DNA of 64,000 nucleotides from CAZDQL01 sp964507325 (GCA_964507325.1 CAZDQL010000017.1:1-64000), one strand, 5' to 3'; shown: positions 47,447 through 56,126, counted from the first letter of the stretch. The notes: generated from the letters alone by a model not told the origin. A program made the numbers and translations.

Positions 47447-48108
47447 GTCGTGTGGTCATCCTGCTCGGACCCCCGGGCGCCGGCAAGGGCACCCAGGCGG
47501 TGCGTCTCTCTGGGCGGCTCTCCCTGCCGCACATCTCGACCGGGGACCTGTTCCGCGAGAACCTGTCCCAGGGGACGGACCTCGGCGCGCGCGCCAAGGA
47601 GTTCATGGAGAGCGGCCGACTCGTTCCCGACGAGCTGGTCGTGGACATGCTCTTCGATCGCGTGGGGCGCGAGGATTGCAGTCAGGGTTACCTGCTCGAC
47701 GGATTCCCGCGCACGGTGGCGCAGGCCGAAGAGCTGGGACGGCGCCTGGGAGACGGCACCCCGGTGACGGTTGTCAACCTGGACGTGCCCGACGAGGTGA
47801 TCGTCGAGCGTGCCGGCGGCCGACTGCTGTGCCGCGCCTGTGGGAACATCCAGCACCTGAAGTACTCCCCCCCCGCCCAAGAGGGCGTCTGCGACGCCTG
47901 TGGGGGCGAGCTCTACCAGCGCGACGACGACAAGCCCGAGGTGGTCCGCCAGCGGCTGACCGTCTATCACGAACAGACCCAACCCGTGGTCGACTGGTAC
48001 CTCCAGGCGAGCGCGACGGGGGGCGGCGTGCTGCACAACGTGGACGGTGCCGGCACGCCAGACGAGGTCTTCACGGCCAGCATCGCTTGCTTCCAGGAGG
48101 GGGTGTAG
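47443..48108 (+). CDS. adk: Adenylate kinase
   Basis: Adk interconverts 2 ADP with ATP and AMP. The 221-residue protein has the P-loop GPPGAGKGTQ (about 9-18), DGFPRT, and a LID domain with a zinc site (CRACGN and CDACGG). The GTG start overlaps the secY stop. The place between secY and infA is common; map (methionine aminopeptidase), often here, is absent. Confidence 0.97.
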   Translation: MSRVVILLGPPGAGKGTQAVRLSGRLSLPHISTGDLFRENLSQGTDLGARAKEFMESGRLVPDELVVDMLFDRVGREDCSQGYLLDGFPRTVAQAEELGRRLGDGTPVTVVNLDVPDEVIVERAGGRLLCRACGNIQHLKYSPPAQEGVCDACGGELYQRDDDKPEVVRQRLTVYHEQTQPVVDWYLQASATGGGVLHNVDGAGTPDEVFTASIACFQEGV

Positions 48109-48369
48109 TTGGTCAAAGAGGAGCCGATCACCGTCGAGGCCATCGTGACCGAGGCCCTACCCAACGCGCGCTTCCGCGCGCGTCTGGAGTCGGGGCACGA
48201 GATACTCGCGCACGTGAGCGGAAAGATGAGGATGCACTACATCCGCATCCTCCCGGGAGACAAGATCACAGTCGAGATGTCGCCCTACGATCTGACCAAG
48301 GGCCGCATCACATGTCGTGGCGAGCGGCGCCGGAGGACCGGCAGGCGCCGCCGGAGAAGAAGACGATGA
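48109..48369 (+). CDS. infA: Translation initiation factor IF-1 with arginine-rich tail
   Basis: IF-1 blocks the A site during initiation. The OB-fold (1-69) is canonical: ALPNARFRARLESGHEILAHVSGKMRMHYIRILPGDKITVE then MSPYDLTKGRIT (read in pieces). Normal IF-1 stops about four residues later. Here the protein goes on with CRGERRRRTGRRRRRRRR, 13 Arg in its last 17 residues, for a total of 86. The start is TTG directly after the adk stop. The stop overlaps the rpmJ ATG (ATGA). Confidence 0.93.
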   Translation: MVKEEPITVEAIVTEALPNARFRARLESGHEILAHVSGKMRMHYIRILPGDKITVEMSPYDLTKGRITCRGERRRRTGRRRRRRRR

Positions 48370-48485
48370 AAGTACGAAGCAGCGTCCGGCGCATGTGCGC
48401 CCAATGCAAGATCGTGAGGCGCCGTGGCGTCTTGCGGGTCATCTGCAAGGCGGACCCACGCCACAAGCAACGTCAGGGCAAGTAG
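48366..48485 (+). CDS. rpmJ: 50S ribosomal protein L36, zinc form
   Basis: The 39-residue product, MKVRSSVRRMCAQCKIVRRR followed by GVLRVICKADPRHKQRQGK, has the C+ zinc residues Cys11, Cys14, Cys27 and His32. L36 is a late-assembling protein of 50S. Its ATG overlaps the infA stop, and rpsM follows after 28 bp. Confidence 0.96.
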   Translation: MKVRSSVRRMCAQCKIVRRRGVLRVICKADPRHKQRQGK

Positions 48486-48513
48486 GACAGGAAGCATCAG
48501 GAGACCAACACGC

Positions 48514-48900
48514 ATGGCACGCGTCGTCGGAGTCGACATCCCCAACAACAAGCGCATCGAGATCGCGCTCACGTACATCTACGGCGTAGGTCGTGGGACG
48601 GCCAAGCGGGTCTGCACCGACCTGGCCCTCGACCCGGGCATGAAAGCCCGCGACCTCACGGAGGAGCAGGTCACCAACCTGGCCAACCACCTGCGCAAGG
48701 AATACGTCGTCGAGGGGCAGTTGCGGCGCACGGTGGCCGCGGCCATCTCGAGGCTGAGGGATATCAACTGCTATCGCGGACTGCGGCACCGGCGCAGCCT
48801 GCCGGTGCGCGGCCAGCGCACGCGTACCAACGCGCGCGGTCGCAAGGGACCGAAGAAGACTGTCGCCGGCAAGAAGTCGGTCAAGGGGATGAAGGGCTGA
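48514..48900 (+). CDS. rpsM: 30S ribosomal protein S13
   Basis: S13 contacts the P-site tRNA and L5. The 128-residue protein has MARVVGVDIPNNKRIEIALTYI, YGVGRGTAKRVC, RRDINCYRGLRHRRSLPVRGQRT-like sequence (here LRDINCYRGLRHRRSLPVRG), and the final RTRTNARGRKGPKKTV. Length and order are normal. Confidence 0.98.
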   Translation: MARVVGVDIPNNKRIEIALTYIYGVGRGTAKRVCTDLALDPGMKARDLTEEQVTNLANHLRKEYVVEGQLRRTVAAAISRLRDINCYRGLRHRRSLPVRGQRTRTNARGRKGPKKTVAGKKSVKGMKG

Positions 48901-48903
48901 GCC

Positions 48904-49284
48904 ATGGCCAAGACGACGAAACGCAAGCCGAAAAAGAACATCGTCAAGGGCATCGTGCACGTGAAGGCCACCTTCAACAACACGCACATCACGATCACCT
49001 CGACGACCGGAGACACCCTCGCCTGGGGTACCGCCGGGGCGATGGGCTTCAAGGGCACTCGCAAGAGCACCCCCTTCGCCGCGCAGCGCGCAGCGGAGTC
49101 CGCTGCCCACGCCGCGCAACGCCACGGCCTGAAGGAGGTCGAGGTGCGCGTCAAGGGAGCAGGCTCCGGTCGCGAGTCCGCCGTGCGGGCCCTCGCCAAC
49201 GCCGGGCTGCGCATCTCATCGATCCAGGACGTCACCCCGCTGCCCCACAACGGCTGTCGGGCCAAGAAGCGTCGGCGTACCTAG
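48904..49284 (+). CDS. rpsK: 30S ribosomal protein S11
   Basis: S11 is on the platform near the E site. The 126-residue protein has GIVHVKATFNNTHITITSTTGDTLAW, GFKGTRKSTPFAAQRAA, and the C-terminal IQDVTPLPHNGCRAKKRRR. It lies 3 bp after rpsM. Confidence 0.98.
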   Translation: MAKTTKRKPKKNIVKGIVHVKATFNNTHITITSTTGDTLAWGTAGAMGFKGTRKSTPFAAQRAAESAAHAAQRHGLKEVEVRVKGAGSGRESAVRALANAGLRISSIQDVTPLPHNGCRAKKRRRT

Positions 49285-49310
49285 CCCCGAACCCCGGAGA
49301 GCCAAGAACC

Positions 49311-49940
49311 ATGGCCCGCTACACTGGACCCAAGGTCAAGCAATGCCGCCGGGAGGGCATGAACCTCTTCTTCCTGGGGCAGAACACCTCCAGCGGCAAG
49401 GTCGCGATCCTACAGCGCCGCGACTACCCGCCCGGAGTGCACGCCCAGAGCCGGCGCAAGATCACCGAGTACGGTGTGCGCCTGCGCGAGAAGCAGAAGC
49501 TGAAGCGCATCTTCGGTGTCTACCAGCGCCAGTTCATCCTCTACTTCCGAGAGGCGGATAGGATGAAGGGCAACACCGGGGAGAACCTCCTGATGCTCTT
49601 GACCAGGCGTCTGGACAACGTGGTGTTGACGGCCGGGTTCGCCCTGACCCTGCCCCAGGCACGCCAGCTCGTGAACCACGGGCACTTCATGGTCAACGGC
49701 AAGCGCGTCACCATCCCCTCCTACCAGGTCCGTCCTGGTGACGAGATCACGCCGCGTCCCAAGGAGAACACCAGGAAGATGGTCTCCTCGTTCCTCGACG
49801 TCACCAAGGGCGCAGCCGTTCCCGGCTGGCTCGACGTGAGCGCCGACACCATGACGGCCAAGGTCACGGGCGTTCCGACGCGCGCCGACTTCCAGTACCC
49901 CATTCAGGAGCAGCTCATCGTCGAGCTGTGCTCCAAGTAG
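49311..49940 (+). CDS. rpsD: 30S ribosomal protein S4
   Basis: S4 nucleates 30S assembly and can repress the alpha operon. The 209-residue protein begins MARYTGPKVKQCRREGMNLF, with YGVRLREKQKLKRIFGVYQRQF, the S4 RNA-binding domain (RRLDNVVLTAGFALTLPQARQLVNHGHFMVNG, in pieces), and a normal C-terminus. The N-terminus has only one of the Cys of the zinc type, so this is the zinc-free form. Confidence 0.98.
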   Translation: MARYTGPKVKQCRREGMNLFFLGQNTSSGKVAILQRRDYPPGVHAQSRRKITEYGVRLREKQKLKRIFGVYQRQFILYFREADRMKGNTGENLLMLLTRRLDNVVLTAGFALTLPQARQLVNHGHFMVNGKRVTIPSYQVRPGDEITPRPKENTRKMVSSFLDVTKGAAVPGWLDVSADTMTAKVTGVPTRADFQYPIQEQLIVELCSK

Positions 49941-49964
49941 CTCGAGAGCAGGGAGGGTTACCCC

Positions 49965-50960
49965 GTGAGAATCCGTTGGAAGAACTTCGAGCTGCCCAGT
50001 CGGGTCCTGCCTGACGCCAGCACGCTCACCTCCGAGTACGGTCGCTTCCACATCGAGCCGTTCGAGCGCGGTTTCGGGCACACGATCGGGAACGGCCTCA
50101 GGCGAGTCCTGCTCTCCTCGATCGAAGGCGCCGCCGTGACGGCAGTGCGCATCGAGGGCGCCGCCCACGAGTTCGACTCGCTGGAAGGGGTCCACGAGGA
50201 CGTGGCAGACATCATCCTCAACGTCAAGCGGCTGCGCATCCGCTACGACGGTGAGGAGCCCGTCGTCTGCCGCATCCAGAAGGACATCGAGGGCCCGGTG
50301 ACCGGTGCTGACGTCGTCTGCCCCGGTGATGCGGAGGTGGTCAACACCGATCTGCACATCTGCTCGCTCTCCATGGATCGCGAGTTTGCGGTCGAGTTGG
50401 TGGTCAAGAAGGGACGCGGCTACGTGCCGGCGGAGGAGAACCGCGAGGAGGGACAGGAGCTCGGCACCATCCCCGTCGACTCCGTCTACTCGCCGGTGCA
50501 GCGGGTGCGCTACTCGATCGAGGCCACCCGTGTCGGCAAGCTCACCAACTACGACCGCCTGGTTCTCGACATCTGGACCGACGGCACCGTCTCCCCCGAT
50601 CTGGCGCTGGTCGAGGCGGCCAAGATCTACCGCAAGCACCTGAACCCCTTCGTGCTCTACAGCTCCAGTTGCGACGAGAAGCCGGTCGTGACGACCCCCA
50701 CCGAGTCGGAGTTCAACCAGATCAACCGCGAGACCAGCGATCTGACGATGCTCCTGCAGTTGCCGATCTCCGAGCTGGAGCTGTCGGTGCGGGCCCGCAA
50801 TTGTCTGGACGGTGCCGACATGCGGATCCTGCGTGACCTCGTGACGATGACCGAGGCCGAGGTGATGAACCTGAAGAATCTCGGCAAGACCAGCCTGACC
50901 GAGATCAAAACCAAATTGGCTGAGCGCGGGCTGTCCTTGGGGATGATCCTCGAGGGCTAG
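49965..50960 (+). CDS. rpoA: DNA-directed RNA polymerase subunit alpha
   Basis: Alpha dimers start polymerase assembly. The 331-residue protein from GTG has the N-terminal domain (FHIEPFERGFGHTIGNGLRRVLLSSIEGAAVTAV) and the C-terminal helix-hairpin domain (LSVRARNCLDGADMRILRDLVTMTEAEVMNLKNLGKTSLTEI, in pieces) that binds UP elements and activators. The length is typical. rplQ follows 20 bp later. Confidence 0.98.
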   Translation: MRIRWKNFELPSRVLPDASTLTSEYGRFHIEPFERGFGHTIGNGLRRVLLSSIEGAAVTAVRIEGAAHEFDSLEGVHEDVADIILNVKRLRIRYDGEEPVVCRIQKDIEGPVTGADVVCPGDAEVVNTDLHICSLSMDREFAVELVVKKGRGYVPAEENREEGQELGTIPVDSVYSPVQRVRYSIEATRVGKLTNYDRLVLDIWTDGTVSPDLALVEAAKIYRKHLNPFVLYSSSCDEKPVVTTPTESEFNQINRETSDLTMLLQLPISELELSVRARNCLDGADMRILRDLVTMTEAEVMNLKNLGKTSLTEIKTKLAERGLSLGMILEG

Positions 50961-50980
50961 CTCGACGACCAGGAAGAACG

Positions 50981-51379
50981 ATGCGACATCGCGTAGCAGG
51001 CTACAAGCTCGGCCGCACCACCAGCCACCGGATCGCCATGACCAAGAACATGGCGGCCTCGCTGATCGAGCACGAGCGGATCATCACCACTCTCCCCAAG
51101 GCGAAGGCGGTCAAGCCCTTCGTCGAGAAGCTGGTGACCCTCGCCAAGGACCCCTGCCAGCACAACCGTCGGCGCGCCTTCTCGAAGCTGCGCAACAAGG
51201 AGGCGACGCGCAAGCTGTTCGACGTCCTCGGCCCTCGTTTCCTGGAGCGGCCCGGCGGCTACTGCAGGATCCTCAAGCTCGCCAAGCGGCGCTTGGGGGA
51301 CGGTGGTGAGCGGGCGATCCTGGAGTTCGTCGAGCGCACGCCGAAGAGCGACGAGGGGGCCGAAGAGGCCGCTTCCTAG
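50981..51379 (+). CDS. rplQ: 50S ribosomal protein L17
   Basis: L17 is near the tunnel exit. The 132-residue protein begins MRHRVAGYKLGRTTSHRIAM and has ALIEHERIITTLPKAKAVKPFVEKLVTLAK-like sequence (SLIEHERIITTLPKAK). Its end adds a short acidic tail (DEGAEEAAS). It closes the alpha operon, converging with dnaE across 37 bp. Confidence 0.97.
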   Translation: MRHRVAGYKLGRTTSHRIAMTKNMAASLIEHERIITTLPKAKAVKPFVEKLVTLAKDPCQHNRRRAFSKLRNKEATRKLFDVLGPRFLERPGGYCRILKLAKRRLGDGGERAILEFVERTPKSDEGAEEAAS

Positions 51380-51391
51380 CTGCACGCGGAC

Positions 51392-51410
51392 TACTGATCC
51401 AGCACGCTGG
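51392..51410 (-). repeat. 19-bp gene-end motif, copy B (dnaE 3' end)
   Basis: The plus strand reads TACTGATCCAGCACGCTGG, matching copies A (102-120) and C (54900-54918) at most positions. It lies just past the TGA of dnaE. In this copy CCAGC and GCTGG can pair as a small palindrome. It is the only notable feature in the 37-bp rplQ/dnaE convergent gap. Confidence 0.55.
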
Positions 51411-51416
51411 TCCGGC

Positions 51417-54400
51417 TCAGAGGCGGACTAGCTCCACCCGGTCCGCCCCCAGGATCTGCCCCAGATCGCGGACGAGCTCCTCGGAGATCTGCACCGCCAG
51501 CTCCCGGTTGGCGCGCACGCGCCGCAGCACTCCGTCGCCCCCCGCCACCGAGAGGTACAGGGGGCTCGGCCCGCGGCTGGCCTTGATCGTCGCCAGGAGG
51601 GAGGGCAAGAGTCCCTCGTCGGCGCGCGTGAGCGAGAGCTGCAGCCCCCCCTGGAAGAGGGGCAGGGCGCGTTCGAGGGGGTAGAGCTCGTCCGCCAGGA
51701 GGGCGGACTCGTCCCCCGAGTTCTCGACGCGCGCCTTCGCCACCACCACCGCGCCGTCCTCGAAGAACTCCCGGGATTCCTCGTACAAGCCCGGGAACAC
51801 CGTCAACTGGGCGCTGCCGTGCAGGTCCTCGAGACGAGCGCGGCACATCTTGCGCCCCGCCGACTTGCCCGAGCGGACGATCAGCTCGGACTTGTTGAGC
51901 ACCAGACCCGCGATGAAGACCTGGGCCCCGTCCTCGAGCTGCGCCAGGTCCGGGATGCGGCAGGAGGAGAGCAGCGAGACCAGTCCCGCGCGCTCCTCGA
52001 GAGGGTGACCGGAGAGGTACAGACCCAGGACCTCGTACTCCGCCGCCAGGAGCTCTGAACGATCCCAGGCCTGCGCCGGATCGACCTCGGAGAGCGCCTC
52101 GGAGCCGGTCGCCGGAGTCTCTGCGTCGAAGGCGTCGAACATCGACGCCTGTCCGCGCCGCCGGTCCGCCGCCGCCTGGCCGGCCTCGTGCATGATGCGC
52201 TCGATGGTGGCCAGCACCGCGCCGCGGTCGTGCCCCGTGAAATCGAAGGCGCCGGCCTTCACCAGTGCCTCCCAGGCGAGCTTGCCCACATCCTGCGGCT
52301 CGGCGACCTCGCAGCACACGCTGTGGAAGGTCAGGGGCTTCTGCTCCGCGCGCAGCCGCTCGCGGGCGGCGACCAGGGCCTCGATCGCGCGCATCCCCGT
52401 GCCCTTGACGGCGCCCAGGCCGTAGCGGATGGCGCGCTCGTCCTCGGGGGTGAACTCCCAATCGGAGTGCTGCATGCAGGGGGGACGGACCTCGATCCCC
52501 GAGCGCCGGCAGCCGTCGAGCAGGTCCTTGACCTTGTCCGAGTCCGACATCTCGCAGGAGAGGTTGGCCGCCAGGAAGGCCGTGCGGAAGTTGGCCTTCA
52601 GGTAGGCGGTCTGGTAGGTGATCACCGCGTAGGCGGCGGAGTGGGACTTGTTGAAGCCGTAGCCCCCGAACTTGACGATGTTGTCCCAGATCTCCGCGGC
52701 CTTGTTCCGCGAGCAGCCGTTCGCCTCGGCACCCTGCATGAACTGGGCCGAGAAGCGCTGCATGATCTCGGGCTTCTTCTTGCCCATCGCCTTGCGCAGG
52801 TTGTCCGCGTCGTTGGGCGAGAAGCCGGCCAGCTCCATCGAGGCCAGCATCACCTGCTCCTGGTAGACGATGCAGCCGTAGGTGCCTTCGAGGATCGGCT
52901 CCAGACTGGGGTGCGCGACGGTGATCGGCTCCTTGCCGTGCTTGCGGTCGCAGAAGGTGTCCGCCATGCCGGACTCGAGCGGCCCCGGCCGGTAGAGGGC
53001 CAGGACGGCGATCAGGTCCTCGAAACAGTCCGGCTTGAGGCGCGCCACGAGCTTGCGCATCCCGTCCGACTCGAGCTGGAAGACGCCCAGGGTGTCTCCC
53101 ATGGTCAGCAGCTCCCAGGTGGCGGGATCGTCCTGCGGCAGGTCCTCGACGTTCGGCGGGCTGCCCCCCATGCGCTCGATGTTGGCCAGGCACTTCTGGA
53201 TGATCGTCAGGGTGCGCAGTCCCAGGTAGTCCATCTTGAGCAGACCCAGCTCCTCGAGGGTGGGGGCTGGGTACTGCGTCGTGATGTCCTCGCCGATCCT
53301 GGCCAGGGGGACGTACTCCACCGTCGGCCGCGGGGTGATGACCACCCCCGCCGCGTGGGTGGAGGCGTGCCGCGCCAACCCCTCCAGGGGCGCCGAGTGG
53401 CGGAAGAGCTCGTCCCACTCCGGGCTCGACTCGCGCAGGGCGCGCAGCTCGGGGTCGCCCGCGACCGACTCCTCCAGCGAAGGCGTGCCCGGTCCCGAGG
53501 GGATCTTCTTGGCGATCCGGTTCACGTCGCGCAGGGGCAGGTCCAGGACGCGTGCCACGTCCCTCACCACGGTGCGCGAGGCCATCGTGCCGAAGGTCAC
53601 GATCTGGGTGACGTTCTCGGTCCCGTAGCGTTCACGCGTGTACTGGATGACCCGCTCGCGTCCCTCCTTGCAGAAGTCGATGTCGATGTCGGGCATCGAC
53701 ACGCGGCTGGAGTTCAGGAAGCGCTCGAAGAGCAGGTCGTACTCCAGCGGGTCGAGACGCGTGATGTCGAGCAGGTAGGCGACGATCGAGCCCGCGGCGG
53801 AGCCCCGTCCGGGTCCGACCGGTATGTCGTGCTCGCGCGCCCACTGAATCAGGTCCCAGACGATCAGGAAGTAGGACACGAAGCCCAACTCGCGGATCAC
53901 CTGCTTCTCGTGGGCCAGTCGCTCGCGCGCGACACTGTGCTGAGCTCCGTAGCGCTGCACCAAGGCCTCGTCCAGCAGACGGTCGAAGAGCTCGTCCGGC
54001 GACTCCCCCGTGTGGCTCACGAACTCCGGCACGTGGTACTTGCCGAACTCCAGCTCCACCTGGCACTGCTGCGCCACGTCCAGGGTGGCGCTCAGGGCCT
54101 CGGGCAGGTCGCGGAAGATGGCGGCCATCTCCTCCCGCGTGCGGAAGAAGAGCGAGTCCGTCTCGAAGCGGAAGCGCTTCTCGTCGTCGCGCTTGGCCCC
54201 GGTGTTGATGCACAGCAGGATGTCCTGGGCCGCGCAGTCCTCGTGACGCAGGTAGTGCACGTCGTTGGTGGCGACCAGGGGGATGCCGGTGCGCCCGTGC
54301 AAGCGCGTCAGGGCCTCGTTGACGGTGGTCTGCTCGTCGATGCCGTTGCGCTGCAGCTCGAGCCAGAAGTGGTCGCGGCCGAAGAGGTCTCGCAGTCGAG

Positions 54401-54887
54401 CGGCGAGGTCTTCGGCCTCGCGCTCCCTACCGCGCAGGAAGAGCTGGTTGACCTCGCCCGCCAGGCACCCCGACAGGCAGTTGATCCCCTGGGCGTGCGC
54501 TTCGAGCAGCGGCCAGTCGATGCGCGGGCGCACGTGGTATCCGTCGACGTAGGCCGCCGAAGCCAGACGCATCAGGTTGCCGTAGCCCTGCGCGTCGCGC
54601 GCCAGGAGCGTCAGGTGGCTGTACCCGTTGCCCCGGCGTGTGCTGTGGGGCTCGTGCATCGAGCGCTGGGCGATGTAGACCTCGCACCCGATCAGGGGTT
54701 TGATCCCCGCCCGCTTGCAGGCCGAGTAGAGCTCGACCGCGCCGAACATGTTGCCGTGGTCGGTCAAGGCCAGGGCGCCCTGCTCGTCCTCCTGGCAGGC
54801 CTCGACCAGGCGCGGGATGCGATTGGCGCCGTCGAGCAGGCTGTACTCGGAGTGGACGTGGAGGTGGACGAAGTCGGGTATCGGCAT
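51417..54887 (-). CDS. dnaE: DNA polymerase III subunit alpha
   Basis: DnaE is the replicative DNA polymerase. The 1156-residue protein begins with a PHP domain (FVHLHVHSEYSLLDGANRIP), then the polymerase core with GPGRGSAAGSIVAYLL, the catalytic PDIDIDFCKEGRE, and the finger motif GIVYQEQVMLASMELAGFSP-like sequence (CIVYQEQVMLASMELAGFSP). Helix-hairpin-helix and OB domains follow (VFIAGLVLNKSELIVRSGK). The length is normal. It is 27 bp after the argF' stop and probably co-transcribed with it. Confidence 0.97.
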   Translation of the reverse strand: MPIPDFVHLHVHSEYSLLDGANRIPRLVEACQEDEQGALALTDHGNMFGAVELYSACKRAGIKPLIGCEVYIAQRSMHEPHSTRRGNGYSHLTLLARDAQGYGNLMRLASAAYVDGYHVRPRIDWPLLEAHAQGINCLSGCLAGEVNQLFLRGREREAEDLAARLRDLFGRDHFWLELQRNGIDEQTTVNEALTRLHGRTGIPLVATNDVHYLRHEDCAAQDILLCINTGAKRDDEKRFRFETDSLFFRTREEMAAIFRDLPEALSATLDVAQQCQVELEFGKYHVPEFVSHTGESPDELFDRLLDEALVQRYGAQHSVARERLAHEKQVIRELGFVSYFLIVWDLIQWAREHDIPVGPGRGSAAGSIVAYLLDITRLDPLEYDLLFERFLNSSRVSMPDIDIDFCKEGRERVIQYTRERYGTENVTQIVTFGTMASRTVVRDVARVLDLPLRDVNRIAKKIPSGPGTPSLEESVAGDPELRALRESSPEWDELFRHSAPLEGLARHASTHAAGVVITPRPTVEYVPLARIGEDITTQYPAPTLEELGLLKMDYLGLRTLTIIQKCLANIERMGGSPPNVEDLPQDDPATWELLTMGDTLGVFQLESDGMRKLVARLKPDCFEDLIAVLALYRPGPLESGMADTFCDRKHGKEPITVAHPSLEPILEGTYGCIVYQEQVMLASMELAGFSPNDADNLRKAMGKKKPEIMQRFSAQFMQGAEANGCSRNKAAEIWDNIVKFGGYGFNKSHSAAYAVITYQTAYLKANFRTAFLAANLSCEMSDSDKVKDLLDGCRRSGIEVRPPCMQHSDWEFTPEDERAIRYGLGAVKGTGMRAIEALVAARERLRAEQKPLTFHSVCCEVAEPQDVGKLAWEALVKAGAFDFTGHDRGAVLATIERIMHEAGQAAADRRRGQASMFDAFDAETPATGSEALSEVDPAQAWDRSELLAAEYEVLGLYLSGHPLEERAGLVSLLSSCRIPDLAQLEDGAQVFIAGLVLNKSELIVRSGKSAGRKMCRARLEDLHGSAQLTVFPGLYEESREFFEDGAVVVAKARVENSGDESALLADELYPLERALPLFQGGLQLSLTRADEGLLPSLLATIKASRGPSPLYLSVAGGDGVLRRVRANRELAVQISEELVRDLGQILGADRVELVRL

Positions 54888-54899
54888 GCCTTGGGACGC

Positions 54900-54918
54900 T
54901 ACTGATCCAGCACACTAA
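54900..54918 (-). repeat. 19-bp gene-end motif, copy C (argF' 3' end)
   Basis: The plus strand reads TACTGATCCAGCACACTAA. Its reverse complement supplies the TAG stop codon of the argF' gene (54915-54917), as copy A does for secDF. It fills most of the argF'-dnaE gap. Confidence 0.55.
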
Positions 54919-55931
54919 CCGCGCAAGAGCAGGCTGAGCAGACCCTTCTGCGTGTGCAGTCGGTTCTCCGCCTGGGCGTAGAGCAGGCTGCGCGGGCCGT
55001 CGAGGACCTCGTCGGTGACCTCCAGGTTGCGGCGCACCGGCATGGGGTGCATGAGGCGCGCCTCCGACCCCAGCTCCATCAGCTTCTCGTCCACCACCCA
55101 GTCACGGGTGTTCGCCAGGCGGCTGGCGGCCAGGGTCGGGTTGCCATAGCTCTCCAGGGAGCTCCAGGAGCGGGCGTAGACCACGTGCGCGCCGCGCGCC
55201 GCCTCTTGGGCGGTCACCCCCGAGGCGAACTCGCAGCCGCGCTCCCCGGCCAGTGTGCACGCCTCGTCCACGACACCCTCGTCCAGCTCGTACCCCGAGG
55301 GGTGGGCGACCACGACGTCCATCCCCGAGCGCAGCCCGGCCAAGAGCACCGAGTTCGTCACCGAAGGGCTGCACGGATCGGGGTTCTGGGTCCAGGTGAT
55401 CGCCAGGCGCCGGCCCCGGAGGTCCCCCATGACCTCGCGCAGGGTCATCAGGTCCGCCAGGGCCTGGAGAGGGTGCCACAGGACGCTCTCCATGTTGATC
55501 ACCGGCACCCGGGCGTGGGCGGCCCAGGCCTGGATCCCGTCGTCGCGGCGGTCCGACTCCCACGAGATCCCCTCCGGCCGGGGGCGGATCGCCAGGGCGC
55601 TGACGTAGGCCGACATCACCGCGGCGGCGTCGCGGATGTGCTCGGGGGCTGGGCCGTCCATCACCGTCCCGTCCCGCGCCTCGAGCGCCCAGAAGTCGGA
55701 GGCGGCGGTCAGGTTGACGGTGTTGCCGCCGAGCTGCTGCACCGCCGCCACCAGGGAGGTGCGGGTTCGCAGGGAGCCGCGGAAGAAGAGCAGCCCTACG
55801 GTGCGCCCCGCCAGGGCCGGGCGCGAGATCCCGCTCTTCATGCGCGCCGAGAGGTCCAGGATGTCCTCGATCTGCCGATCGGAGAGGTCCTGGAGACGCA
55901 CGAAGTGGGGGATGTGAGTGTCCGGGCTCAT
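54915..55931 (-). CDS. argF': N-succinyl- or N-acetylornithine carbamoyltransferase
   Basis: The 338-residue protein belongs to the transcarbamylases that act on N-acylated ornithine, not to ordinary ornithine carbamoyltransferase. The carbamoyl phosphate loop is FFRGSLRTRTS (49-59). The sequence GTVMDGPAPEHI (88-99), TWTQNPDPCSPSV and MHPMPVRRNLEVTDEVLD match the acetyl/succinyl group. Acetylornithine enzymes have Glu in DGDTEEH, and the Bacteroides succinylornithine enzyme has Pro in DGDKPEH; here it is Pro96, which favours N-succinylornithine. No other arg gene is nearby. TATCCT lies 6 bp before the ATG. Confidence 0.85.
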   Translation of the reverse strand: MSPDTHIPHFVRLQDLSDRQIEDILDLSARMKSGISRPALAGRTVGLLFFRGSLRTRTSLVAAVQQLGGNTVNLTAASDFWALEARDGTVMDGPAPEHIRDAAAVMSAYVSALAIRPRPEGISWESDRRDDGIQAWAAHARVPVINMESVLWHPLQALADLMTLREVMGDLRGRRLAITWTQNPDPCSPSVTNSVLLAGLRSGMDVVVAHPSGYELDEGVVDEACTLAGERGCEFASGVTAQEAARGAHVVYARSWSSLESYGNPTLAASRLANTRDWVVDEKLMELGSEARLMHPMPVRRNLEVTDEVLDGPRSLLYAQAENRLHTQKGLLSLLLRG

Positions 55932-56010
55932 GGAGCCAGGATAGTGCCGCCGTGGGGGGATTCCAGGGCGGCCGCCGGGGGGGCGCTCAGCGCCTTCGTG
56001 GACCGCCGAC

Positions 56011-56039
56011 TTGACACCCCTGGGGGCAGGTCCTACAAC
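56011..56039 (+). promoter_or_regulatory. Promoter for tRNA-Arg
   Basis: TTGACA at 56011-56016 and TACAAC at 56034-56039 are 17 bp apart, and the tRNA begins 10 bp after the -10. This is among the best promoter matches in the window. Confidence 0.8.
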
Positions 56040-56049
56040 CGCTCGCCGC

Positions 56050-56126
56050 GCACCCGTAGCTCAACTGGATAGAGCACCTGACTACGGATCAGGAGGCTAC
56101 AGGTTCGAATCCTGTCGGGTGTACCA
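56050..56126 (+). tRNA. trnR: tRNA-Arg (anticodon ACG)
   Basis: The acceptor GCACCCG pairs with CGGGTGT (a G-U pair at the end). The stem-loop CCTGACTACGGATCAGG shows ACG, whose A34 is normally converted to inosine by TadA; tadA itself lies 130 bp downstream. The T arm CAGGTTCGAATCCTG and the CCA are intact. Confidence 0.95.

Noticed and set aside
52188..54905. 905-codon plus-strand frame opposite dnaE
   Set aside because: It is antisense shadow coding with no recognisable domain; dnaE motifs on the minus strand are unambiguous.
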